Part shown: in pieces, positions 37,786 through 47,964 of the stretch
Position numbering within the stretch: the first letter of the stretch is position 1
How the letters are laid out: each line of letters opens with the position of its first letter
Source of the DNA: Herbaspirillum sp.
GTDB taxonomy: Bacteria; Pseudomonadota; Gammaproteobacteria; Burkholderiales; Burkholderiaceae_D
Assembly (NCBI RefSeq): GCF_017744395.1
Contig: NZ_JAGIBI010000001.1
Location: 744,001 to 808,000 of the forward strand
DNA: 64,000 nt
Direction: 5' to 3'
Made by a program: the position numbers and the translations under genes
Notes under the pieces: model-generated
Database searches by the model: none
What the model was told of the DNA's origin: nothing
Seen by the model: only the letters and a program-made list of their open reading frames with translations

Positions 37786-39984
37786 ATGAAAAATATCGAA
37801 TTCCTCCGTTTCCTGCCCCTGCAAGGTCCCAACATCTGGACCTACCGTTCGGCCCTCGAAGTATGGATCGACATCGGCGAACTGGAAGACTTTCCCTCCA
37901 ATACCCTGCCCGGCTTCAATCAGCGCCTGACCTCCTGGCTGCCCAGCCTGATCGAGCACCGCTGCAGCTATGAAGTGCGCGGCGGCTTCGTCAAGCGCCT
38001 GGAAGAAGGCACCTGGCCCGGCCACATCCTGGAGCATGTCACGCTGGAACTGCAAAACCTGGCCGGCCTGCCGGGCGGCTTCGGCAAGGCGCGCGAGACC
38101 AATGTGCGCGGCGTCTACAAGGTAGTCGTGCGCGCCCGCCATGAAACGGTTACCCGCGCCGCGCTGTACGCCGCGCGCGACCTGGTCATGGCCGCCATCG
38201 AAGACAAGCCCTACGACCTCGACGCCACGCTGGAAAAGCTGCGCCGCATGGTCGACAAGCTGTGCCTGGGCCCCAGCACCGCCTGTATCGTCGACGCCGC
38301 CGACGAGCGCCGCATCCCCACCATCCGCCTGTCCGAGGGCAACCTGGTGCAGCTCGGCCACGGCTGCAAGCAGCGCCGCATCTGGACCGCCGAGTCCGAC
38401 CAGACCGGTGCCATCGCCGAAAGCATCTCGCGCGACAAGGACCTGACCAAGACCCTGCTGGAAAACTGCGGCGTGCCGGTCCCCGAAGGCCGCCTGGTCG
38501 ACAGCCCGGAAGACGCCTGGGACGCCGCCGAAGACATCGGCCTGCCGGTGGTGGTCAAGCCTTGCGACGCCAACCACGGCCGCGGCGTCTTCATCGACCT
38601 GAACACCCGCGAGGAAATCGAGACCGCCTACAAGGCCGCCCTGGAAGAAGGCAGCGGCGTGCTGGTCGAGCGCTATGTGCCCGGCCTCGAACACCGCCTG
38701 CTGATCGTCGGCGGCAAGCTGGCCGCGGCCGCCCGCGGCGAGCCGATCTTCATCGTCGGCGACGGCAAGTCGACCGTGCAGCAACTGCTGGACGAACTCA
38801 ACCGCGACCCGCGCCGCGGCCTGCTGGAAGAGCACCTGCTCGACCCGGTGCTGCTGGAACGCGAACCGGCCGCCGTGCTGGAGCTGCAGCGCCAGAACCT
38901 GACCACCGAATCGGTGCCGGCCGCCGGCCGCCGCATCCTGCTGCTGCGCAACGGCAACGTCTCGGCCGACGTCACCGACCAGGTGCACCCCAGCGTGGCC
39001 GCCGCCGCCTCGCTGGCCGCGCGCATCGTGGGCCTGGACATCGCCGGCGTCGACATCGTCGCCGAAGACATCTCGCGCCCGCTGGCCGACCAGGGCGGCG
39101 CCATCGTCGAGGTCAATGCCGGCCCCGGCTTGCTGATGCACCTGAAACCGTCCGAAGGCCAGCCGCGCCCGGTCGGCGAAGCCATCGTCAACAACCTGTT
39201 CGGCGAAGGCGAGAACGGCCGCATCCCCGTGGTCGGCGTCACCGGCACCCACGGCAAGACCACCATCTCGCGCCTGATCGCGCGCATCATCCACCTTTCC
39301 GGCAAGCACGTCGGCCTGGCCTGCGGCGACGGCCTGTATTTCGGCGAACGCCTGGTCGAGCGCGGCAACCGCGCCAACTGGGGCGCCGCCCACCGCGTGC
39401 TGCTCAACCGCGCGGTGGAAGCCGCGGTGTTCGAGAACGGCAGCGTCTCCATCCTCTCCGAAGGCCTGGCCTACGACCGTTGCCTGGTCGGCGTGGTGGC
39501 CAACATCGATCCCAACGACAGCCTGCCCGAGTACTACATCGAAAACGCCGAGCAAATGGCGACCAAGGTCAAGCGCACCCAGGTCGACGTGGTGCTGCCG
39601 GACGGCGCCGCCGTGCTCAACGCCGACGACCCGCTGGTGGCCGACATGGCGCAGCTGTGCGACGGCGAAGTGATCTTCTTCGGCATCCAGCCGGAGTCGC
39701 CGCTGCTGGCAGAACACCTGAAGAACGGCGGCCGCGCGGTATTCCTGCGCGACGGCGACCTGATCCAGGCCGAAGGCGAGCGCCAATCCAAGGTCAGTTC
39801 GGTGGATGCCATCCCGCTGACCGAAAACGGCGCCGTCGCCTACCAGGTCGAAAACGTCCTGGCCGCGGTGGGCGCAGCCTGGGCGCTGGGCATCGGCCCC
39901 GAAGTGATCCGCGCCGGCATCGAGCTGTTCGGCACCGAGCAGGCGGAACAGCAAGGGCTCAAGTTCAAGGCGCAAACCGCCTGA
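37786..39984 (+). CDS. cphA': Cyanophycin synthetase, short form (CphA')
   Basis: 732 residues against about 870 for typical CphA. It has the N-terminal domain (LQGPNIWTYRSALEVWIDIG), a complete-looking ATP-grasp domain (about 215-480, with GNLVQLGHGCKQRRI, then SISRDKDLTKTLL and IVEVNAGPGLLMHL), and the start of the Mur-ligase domain with P-loop GVTGTHGKTTISRL near 486. It stops after LFGTEQAEQQGLKFKAQ, so the Mur C-terminal lid domain is missing. It may not do both ATP-driven steps (Asp backbone, Arg side chain) alone. Paired with full-length cphA 73 bases downstream, as in Cupriavidus. Confidence 0.9.
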   Translation: MKNIEFLRFLPLQGPNIWTYRSALEVWIDIGELEDFPSNTLPGFNQRLTSWLPSLIEHRCSYEVRGGFVKRLEEGTWPGHILEHVTLELQNLAGLPGGFGKARETNVRGVYKVVVRARHETVTRAALYAARDLVMAAIEDKPYDLDATLEKLRRMVDKLCLGPSTACIVDAADERRIPTIRLSEGNLVQLGHGCKQRRIWTAESDQTGAIAESISRDKDLTKTLLENCGVPVPEGRLVDSPEDAWDAAEDIGLPVVVKPCDANHGRGVFIDLNTREEIETAYKAALEEGSGVLVERYVPGLEHRLLIVGGKLAAAARGEPIFIVGDGKSTVQQLLDELNRDPRRGLLEEHLLDPVLLEREPAAVLELQRQNLTTESVPAAGRRILLLRNGNVSADVTDQVHPSVAAAASLAARIVGLDIAGVDIVAEDISRPLADQGGAIVEVNAGPGLLMHLKPSEGQPRPVGEAIVNNLFGEGENGRIPVVGVTGTHGKTTISRLIARIIHLSGKHVGLACGDGLYFGERLVERGNRANWGAAHRVLLNRAVEAAVFENGSVSILSEGLAYDRCLVGVVANIDPNDSLPEYYIENAEQMATKVKRTQVDVVLPDGAAVLNADDPLVADMAQLCDGEVIFFGIQPESPLLAEHLKNGGRAVFLRDGDLIQAEGERQSKVSSVDAIPLTENGAVAYQVENVLAAVGAAWALGIGPEVIRAGIELFGTEQAEQQGLKFKAQTA

Positions 39985-40057
39985 GCGTAACCCGTAACGC
40001 CGGCGCAACCGACAAGACATCAGCACAACACTCAAGAGACACTCAGGAACATTGTCC

Positions 40058-42628
40058 ATGGACGTATCACGCATACGCGCACTGCGCGGCCCCAACCTCT
40101 GGAGCAGACACACCGCCATCGAAGCCATCGTTTCCTGTCCCGCCGAGGAACAGGTGGTGGACGACATGCCCGGCTTCGAAGTGCGCCTGCGCGCGCGCTT
40201 CCCGCAGATCGGCTTCCTCGAACCCGACGGCGGCAAGCAGGTCGTGTCGATGGCCCATGCGCTGGCCGCCGCCGCGCTGGCGCTGCAGTCGCAGGCCGGC
40301 TGCCCGGTCACGTTCAGCCGCACCGTCTCCACCATCGAATCCGGCGTCTATCAGGTCGTGGTGGAATACAGCGAAGAGGAAGTCGGCCGCCTGGCCTTCG
40401 ACCTGGCGCTGGAACTGTGCCGCGCGGCACAGGAGGACACCCCGTTCGACCTGACCGGCGCGCTGGCGCGCATCCGCGAGCTGGACGAAGACGTGCGCCT
40501 GGGCCCCAGCACCGGCTCCATCGTCAACGCCGCCATCAAGCGCGGCATCCCGTTCCGCCGCCTGACCCAGGGCAGCATGGTGCAGTTCGGCTGGGGCAGC
40601 CGCCAGAAGCGCATCCAGGCCGCCGAGACCAGCAATACCAGCGCCATCGCCGAATCGATCGCGCAAGACAAGGACCTGACCAAGATGCTGCTGCACGCGG
40701 CCGGCGTGCCGGTGCCCAACGGCCGCGTGGTCACTACCGCCGAAGATGCCTGGAAGGCCACCGAAGAGATCGGCGCCGCGGTCGTCATCAAGCCGCTGGA
40801 CGGCAACCAGGGCAAGGGCGTGGCGGTCAACGTCCGCAGCCGCGCCGAGGTCGAGCGCGCCTTCGCCAACGCCGCCCGCATCAGCGACGAGGTCATCGTC
40901 GAGCGCTACCTGCACGGCCACGACTTCCGCCTGCTGGTGATCGGCAACAAGCTGGTGGCCGCCGCCCGCCGCGATCCGCCGCAAGTCATCGGCGACGGCG
41001 TGCACACCATCCGCCAGCTGATCGACCAGGTCAACGCCGACCCGCTGCGCGGCGACGGCCACGCCACCTCGCTGACCAAGATCCGCCTGGACGACATCGC
41101 CATCTCGGTGCTGGCCGGCCAGAACCTCGATCCTGAAGCGATTCCGGCCCAGGGCGTGCGCGTGGTCCTGCGCAACAACGCCAACCTGTCCACCGGCGGC
41201 ACCGCCACCGACGTCACCGACGACGTCCACCCCGACATGGCCGCGCGCGCCATCGCCGCGGCGCAGATGGTCGGGCTGGACATCTGCGGCGTCGACGTGG
41301 TGTGCAACTCGGTGCATGCCTCGATGGAAGAACAAGGCGGCGGCATCGTCGAAGTCAACGCCGCGCCCGGCCTGCGCATGCACCTCTCGCCCTCGTACGG
41401 CAAGAGCCGCGACGTCGGCCAGGCGATCGTCTCGACCATGTACGAAGACGGCGACGACGGCCGCATCCCGGTGGTGGCGGTGGCCGGCACCAACGGCAAG
41501 ACCACCACTGTGCGCCTGATCACCCATATGCTGGCCGAAACCGGCCTGCGCGTGGGCATGACCAATACCGACGGCGTCTACATCGACAAGCAACGCATCG
41601 ACACCGGCGACTGCAGCGGCCCGCGCAGCGCCCGCAACGTGCTGTTCCACCCGGACGTCGATGCCGCCGTGCTGGAAACCGCCCGCGGCGGCGTGCTGCG
41701 CGAAGGCCTCGGCTTCGACCGCTGCCATGTCGCCGTGGTCACCAACATCGGCATGGGCGACCACCTCGGCCTGTCCTACATCAGCACCGTGGAAGACCTG
41801 GCCGTGGTCAAGCGCGTGATCGTCGAGAACGTCGCCCCCACCGGCACCGCCGTGCTCAACGCGGCCGACCCGATGGTGGCCAAGATGGCCTCCTCCTGCC
41901 CCGGCTCCGTCACCTTCTTCGCGCTCGATCCCACCCATCCGATCATGGCCACGCACCGCGCCCAGGGCCACCGCATCGTCTACCGCGACGGCGACGCCAT
42001 CGTGGCCGCGCAAGGCAGCTTCGAGAAGCGCCTGAAGCTGTCCGCCATCCCGCTCACGCGCAACGGCGGCATCGGCTTCCAGGTCGAGAACACCATGGCC
42101 TCGGTCGGCGCCGCCTGGGCGCTGGGCCTGGACTGGGAACACATCACCGCCGCCCTGAACAGCTTCATCAGCGACAGCGATACCGCCCCCGGCCGCTTCA
42201 ACCTGTTCGACTACCGCGGCGCCACCCTGATCGCCGACTACGGCCACAACCCGGATGCCATCCAGGCATTGATCAAGGCCGTCGACAGCATGCCATCCAA
42301 GCGCCGCTCGGTGGTCATCAGCGGCGCCGGCGACCGCCGCGACGACGATATCACCCAGCAGACCGAAATGCTGGGCGACGCCTTCGACGAAGTGGTGCTG
42401 TACCAGGACCAGTGCCAGCGCGGCCGCAGCGATGGCGAAGTGATCGCGCTGCTGCGCAAGGGCCTGGAAAAAGCCACCCGCACTTCCGACGTCAAGGAGA
42501 TCTATGGCGAGTTCCTGGCCATCGATACCGCCCTGGCCTCGCTCAAGGAAGGCGACCTGTGCCTGATCCTGATCGACCAGATCGATGAGGCGCTGGCGCA
42601 CATCGGCAAGCGCGTGGCCGAAGGCTGA
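40058..42628 (+). CDS. cphA: Cyanophycin synthetase, full length (CphA)
   Basis: 856 residues from the ATG at 40058, with CAGGA 9 bases upstream. It builds multi-L-arginyl-poly-L-aspartate, a nitrogen store. The N-terminal domain (RALRGPNLWSRHTAIEAIV) is followed by ATP-grasp (GSMVQFGWGSRQKRIQ, IVEVNAAPGLRMHLSPS) and a complete Mur-ligase module with VVAVAGTNGKTTTVRLITHM near 475-490. The lid region contains LIADYGHNPDAIQALIKAV and VISGAGDRRDDDI. Unlike CphA', all three domains look complete. No cyanophycinase gene is in the window. Confidence 0.95.
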   Translation: MDVSRIRALRGPNLWSRHTAIEAIVSCPAEEQVVDDMPGFEVRLRARFPQIGFLEPDGGKQVVSMAHALAAAALALQSQAGCPVTFSRTVSTIESGVYQVVVEYSEEEVGRLAFDLALELCRAAQEDTPFDLTGALARIRELDEDVRLGPSTGSIVNAAIKRGIPFRRLTQGSMVQFGWGSRQKRIQAAETSNTSAIAESIAQDKDLTKMLLHAAGVPVPNGRVVTTAEDAWKATEEIGAAVVIKPLDGNQGKGVAVNVRSRAEVERAFANAARISDEVIVERYLHGHDFRLLVIGNKLVAAARRDPPQVIGDGVHTIRQLIDQVNADPLRGDGHATSLTKIRLDDIAISVLAGQNLDPEAIPAQGVRVVLRNNANLSTGGTATDVTDDVHPDMAARAIAAAQMVGLDICGVDVVCNSVHASMEEQGGGIVEVNAAPGLRMHLSPSYGKSRDVGQAIVSTMYEDGDDGRIPVVAVAGTNGKTTTVRLITHMLAETGLRVGMTNTDGVYIDKQRIDTGDCSGPRSARNVLFHPDVDAAVLETARGGVLREGLGFDRCHVAVVTNIGMGDHLGLSYISTVEDLAVVKRVIVENVAPTGTAVLNAADPMVAKMASSCPGSVTFFALDPTHPIMATHRAQGHRIVYRDGDAIVAAQGSFEKRLKLSAIPLTRNGGIGFQVENTMASVGAAWALGLDWEHITAALNSFISDSDTAPGRFNLFDYRGATLIADYGHNPDAIQALIKAVDSMPSKRRSVVISGAGDRRDDDITQQTEMLGDAFDEVVLYQDQCQRGRSDGEVIALLRKGLEKATRTSDVKEIYGEFLAIDTALASLKEGDLCLILIDQIDEALAHIGKRVAEG

Positions 42629-42642
42629 AGCCACTGCGCATG

Positions 42643-42682
42643 AAAAACGGCCGGCAGCGAGATTTCGCTGCCGGCCGTTTTT
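42643..42682. terminator. Bidirectional terminator between cphA and def
   Basis: CGGCCGGCAGCGA (42648-42660) and TCGCTGCCGGCCG (42665-42677) make a perfect 13-bp stem with a GATT tetraloop, flanked by AAAAA and TTTTT. It ends the convergent cphA and def transcripts. Confidence 0.93.
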
Positions 42683-42723
42683 CATTGGCGCACGACAAGA
42701 ATGTCGTGCGCCGGGGAAGACGT

Positions 42724-43260
42724 TCAGTCGTCCTGATTGGGGTCGAGTTCCGGGAACAGGATCTCGGTGAAGCCGAACTGGCGGAAGTCGCGGATACGCA
42801 TCGGATAAAGGATGCCCATCAAGTGGTCGCACTCATGCTGCACCACGCGCGCATGGAAACCGTCGACGGTGCGGTCGATGGCATTGCCGTCCAGGTCGTA
42901 GCCCTGGTAGCGCAGCTTGCTCCAGCGCGGCACCACGCCACGCATGCCGGGCACCGACAGGCAGCCTTCCCAGCCGTCTTCCGTTTCATCCGACAAGGGC
43001 GTGAGCACCGGGTTGATCAGCACCGTCTCCGGCACGGCCGGCGCATCGGGATAACGCTGGTTGCTGCCGAAACCGAAAATCACCAGTTGCAGGTCGACGC
43101 CGATCTGCGGCGCCGCCAACCCGGCGCCGCTGACGGCGCGCATGGTTTCGAACATGTCGTCCACCAGTTGCGCCAGTTCCGGCGTGCCGAACTGCGTCAC
43201 CGGCTGGGCCTGGCGCAGCAGGCGGGGATCGCCCATTTTGAGGATGTCGCGGATGGCCAT
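42724..43260 (-). CDS. def: Peptide deformylase
   Basis: 178 residues from the ATG at 43260 (an 11-codon upstream extension is not conserved). Def removes the N-formyl group from nascent proteins. All three motifs are present: [17 protein letters not shown] with Cys100, and QHECDHLMG with His142, Glu143 and His146 as metal and catalytic residues. Length and motif spacing fit a type I enzyme. It stands alone rather than beside fmt, and follows galU after a hairpin. Confidence 0.96.
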   Translation of the reverse strand: MAIRDILKMGDPRLLRQAQPVTQFGTPELAQLVDDMFETMRAVSGAGLAAPQIGVDLQLVIFGFGSNQRYPDAPAVPETVLINPVLTPLSDETEDGWEGCLSVPGMRGVVPRWSKLRYQGYDLDGNAIDRTVDGFHARVVQHECDHLMGILYPMRIRDFRQFGFTEILFPELDPNQDD

Positions 43261-43281
43261 GTTTTTTACTCCCAAATGAAT

Positions 43282-43304
43282 GGCGCCCGGCAAAACCGGG
43301 CGCC
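43282..43304. other. Hairpin between galU and def
   Basis: GGCGCCCGG (43282-43290) and CCGGGCGCC (43296-43304) form a perfect 9-bp stem with a CAAAA loop in the 93-base gap. No U-tract follows on either strand, so it is terminator-like but incomplete. Confidence 0.5.
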
Positions 43305-43353
43305 TCCAATCAATTATCGCCTGTTCCGCCGGCAGCTGCCGCGGCCGGCCTTA

Positions 43354-44241
43354 TCAGGCCTTGCCGCCGAGCTCTTTCAGGAACTCGCTGAAGCCGGGGC
43401 CGGTTTCCGGGTGCTTCAGGCCCATGGCCACCATCGCCTTCAGGTAGCCCAGCTTGGAGCCGCAGTCATAGCGCTGCCCCTGGTAGCGGTAAGCCAGCAC
43501 CGATTCGGCCTGCATCAGCTTGGCGATGCCGTCGGTCAGCTGGATCTCGCCGCCGGCGCCGCGACCGATGTTTTCCAGGTAATGGAAGATGCGGTTGTTC
43601 AGCACATAGCGGCCGACCACCGCCAGCGTCGAAGGCGCATCTTCCGGCGCCGGCTTTTCGACGATGGCGTTGACGCGCTCGAGGTCGGGCTGGTAAGGCG
43701 TGGCGCTGACGATGCCGTATTGTTTGGTATCGGCCCTGGGCACTTCCTGCACGGCCAGCATGCTCATGCCTTCGCGGGCGTAGATATCGGTCATCTGCGC
43801 CAGCACCGGCTTGACGCCGGCGTCGGTGTCCATGAAGTCGTCGGCCAGCAGCACGGCGAACGGCTCCTCGCCTACCACCGGACGCGCGCACAGGACGGCA
43901 TGGCCCAGGCCCAGCGGAGTCGACTGGCGGATGAAGATGCAGTTGACGCTCTTGGGGACGACGTTCTGGACGATCTCCAGCAGCTTCTGCTTGCCGGCGG
44001 CTTCCAGTTCGCTTTCCAGCTCGTAAGCCTTGTCGAAGTGGTCTTCGATGGCGCGCTTGTTGCGGCCGGTGATGAACACCATTTCGGTGATGCCGGCGGC
44101 CACCGCCTCTTCCACGGCGTAGTGGATCAGCGGCTTGTCGACGATAGGCAGCATTTCCTTGGGCTGCGCCTTGGTGGCCGGCAAGAAGCGGCTGCCCAGG
44201 CCTGCCACCGGGAAAACGGCTTTCTTGATCTTCTTGATCAT
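43354..44241 (-). CDS. galU: UTP-glucose-1-phosphate uridylyltransferase
   Basis: 295 residues. GalU makes UDP-glucose for exopolysaccharide, LPS core and trehalose pathways. The nucleotidyltransferase signature [19 protein letters not shown], then [20 protein letters not shown], is at the N-terminus. [11 protein letters not shown] holds the metal-binding Asp, and [20 protein letters not shown] and [20 protein letters not shown] follow. An AGGAAG ribosome site precedes the start. Confidence 0.96.
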   Translation of the reverse strand: MIKKIKKAVFPVAGLGSRFLPATKAQPKEMLPIVDKPLIHYAVEEAVAAGITEMVFITGRNKRAIEDHFDKAYELESELEAAGKQKLLEIVQNVVPKSVNCIFIRQSTPLGLGHAVLCARPVVGEEPFAVLLADDFMDTDAGVKPVLAQMTDIYAREGMSMLAVQEVPRADTKQYGIVSATPYQPDLERVNAIVEKPAPEDAPSTLAVVGRYVLNNRIFHYLENIGRGAGGEIQLTDGIAKLMQAESVLAYRYQGQRYDCGSKLGYLKAMVAMGLKHPETGPGFSEFLKELGGKA

Positions 44242-44346
44242 GGTTCTTCCTGAGAATAGAGAGTCTTTTTGCGCCCGATCTGCGTCGGTTGAGCGATTAA
44301 TGCATTAATGCGAGTCGGGCGCAGTTTAATACAAATCCTATACTTT

Positions 44347-46431
<2,085 letters not shown>

Positions 46432-47700
46432 TTAGCTGAACAGGCGCAGCGCGCGCGTGGAACCTGCGGGAATGTCGGCCGACTCCATGGCGCTGTAGAA
46501 CGCCGCCACCTGCTCGGCGATATCGGCCAGCGCGGCATCGGACAGCATCTGGTCGCTGTCGTCGACCATGGTGCCGCCCAGGCGCGCGGCCAGCGAACGG
46601 GCGCAAGCCACCAGCGCGCCGTAGCCGTCGCGCGAAGGCGCCACGCGCGGCACGTCCAGCAACAGGGTCAGGCGGTCGGTGGTTTCATCGGCCTGGGTAG
46701 CGTTGGTCGACAGTGCGAACAGCACCTCGCCCTCGCCGTCCTGCATCACCAGGTAGCCTTCGGTACGGCGGTCGAAGCCCTGGCGGGTCAATGCCGCCAG
46801 CAGCGTCGCCAGGCTCCATGGCGCGCCGTTGCTGCGCACGTTCACGCTCAACTGGACGTCGTGGTCGGCGATGAACTGGTGCAGGGCCTGGGCCGTCTTG
46901 ATGATGTCCGGCATGTCGGGCAGTTCCGGCTCGCCGGACAGCGAATCGGTCAGGTCGCGCAGGCGCATGACCAGTTCCGAATATTCGATCTCGTTCATCG
47001 CATTGCTGCGGTTGGCCAGCTGGGCGCCGGCCAGCAAGGCGGTATAGATGCCGCCGTGGTTCACGGCTTCCCATTCGCCTTCGTCGGTACGGCCGATGAA
47101 ATGCACCGGCTTGTTGCCCACATGGCGCAGGTTCTGCAGCGCCGGCAGCAGCTTGTCGCCGCGCAACGGGTGTTCCAGCGCGATCGGGATGTTGCAGTCG
47201 ATCAGCTCATCCACAGGCAGTTCGCGCCTGGGCTTGGCCGCCACCGGAGCCTGCTGCTGCGGCTGCGGCGCCGCCTCGCCTTGCCCCTCGGCATCGGCGA
47301 CAGCTTGCGTCACCGCCGGTTGCGGCGCCGGGGCCGGGGTTTCGGCCAGGACGGCATCGGCCGCCGGCGACGCATCGCCGATATAAGGTTCGCGCTGTTC
47401 GAATTCGGCCTGGTCCAGGTAAGCCTTGACCGGCGCCGACACCGGCTTGCGTTCCGGCAGGTCGTACAGGGCGGGTTCCATGCGCTCGCCCGGCGCGTCC
47501 GGGGCCGGCGCGAAATCGGCGCTACGCTCGGCTGCCGGCGCTCCCTGTTCCTGCGGCGACATCAGCACATCGTCATGGGATGAAGAAAAGGCGCGCTCCA
47601 CCGTCTTGCGCGCCTTGTGTTCCTGCCACTTGTTGTAGGAGATGACGCCGACGACAAAGACGCCGCCGATCACGATCAGGCTGGTCTGAAGATCCATCAT
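46432..47700 (-). CDS. zipA: Cell division protein ZipA
   Basis: 422 residues from the ATG at 47700, with AAGGGG 8 bases upstream. An N-terminal membrane helix (LIVIGGVFVVGVISYNKW) is followed by a long Pro/Ala/Gln/Glu-rich linker (about 35-180) and a C-terminal FtsZ-binding domain (about 190-400) with the groove-forming EWEAVNHGGIYTALLAGAQL. ZipA tethers FtsZ to the membrane at the division site. The linker is low-complexity and probably disordered. Next genes are smc upstream and ligA downstream, the usual betaproteobacterial order. Confidence 0.9.
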   Translation of the reverse strand: MMDLQTSLIVIGGVFVVGVISYNKWQEHKARKTVERAFSSSHDDVLMSPQEQGAPAAERSADFAPAPDAPGERMEPALYDLPERKPVSAPVKAYLDQAEFEQREPYIGDASPAADAVLAETPAPAPQPAVTQAVADAEGQGEAAPQPQQQAPVAAKPRRELPVDELIDCNIPIALEHPLRGDKLLPALQNLRHVGNKPVHFIGRTDEGEWEAVNHGGIYTALLAGAQLANRSNAMNEIEYSELVMRLRDLTDSLSGEPELPDMPDIIKTAQALHQFIADHDVQLSVNVRSNGAPWSLATLLAALTRQGFDRRTEGYLVMQDGEGEVLFALSTNATQADETTDRLTLLLDVPRVAPSRDGYGALVACARSLAARLGGTMVDDSDQMLSDAALADIAEQVAAFYSAMESADIPAGSTRALRLFS

Positions 47701-47898
47701 GCTGCTTGCCCCTTCAGGGTGGCTGGCGAAAACGCCGCGGCCAGGGTGGCGGCACGGCAAAACATGTTCGGCTCGATAAAGCTACTCATTGAAGGAATAA
47801 ATGTTGTTATTTTTCATGGCCGCGAGGCCGTAAAAAGCACGCCAAAGCACGTCAAACCTGGCAAATCCGGCCCGGGAAACACCCCGGCCGGGCTGTAT

Positions 47899-47937
47899 GA
47901 CAAGGTTCTCAGGGTAGTGTTCCACCCCTGCCTTGTC
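47899..47937. other. Hairpin downstream of smc, possible terminator
   Basis: GACAAGG (47899-47905) pairs with CCTTGTC (47931-47937) and an inner CAGGG with CCCTG. It lies in the 264-base smc-zipA gap shortly after the smc stop. No U-tract is seen. A second GC-rich hairpin lies near 47865-47892. Confidence 0.4.
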
Positions 47938-47964
47938 AAGCCGACAAAGGCGCACCGGGCCGCC

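Noticed and set aside
40067-42832. 921-codon open frame antisense to cphA
   Set aside because: Same cause: third-position GC in cphA keeps the opposite frame open. No recognisable domain and no ribosome site.
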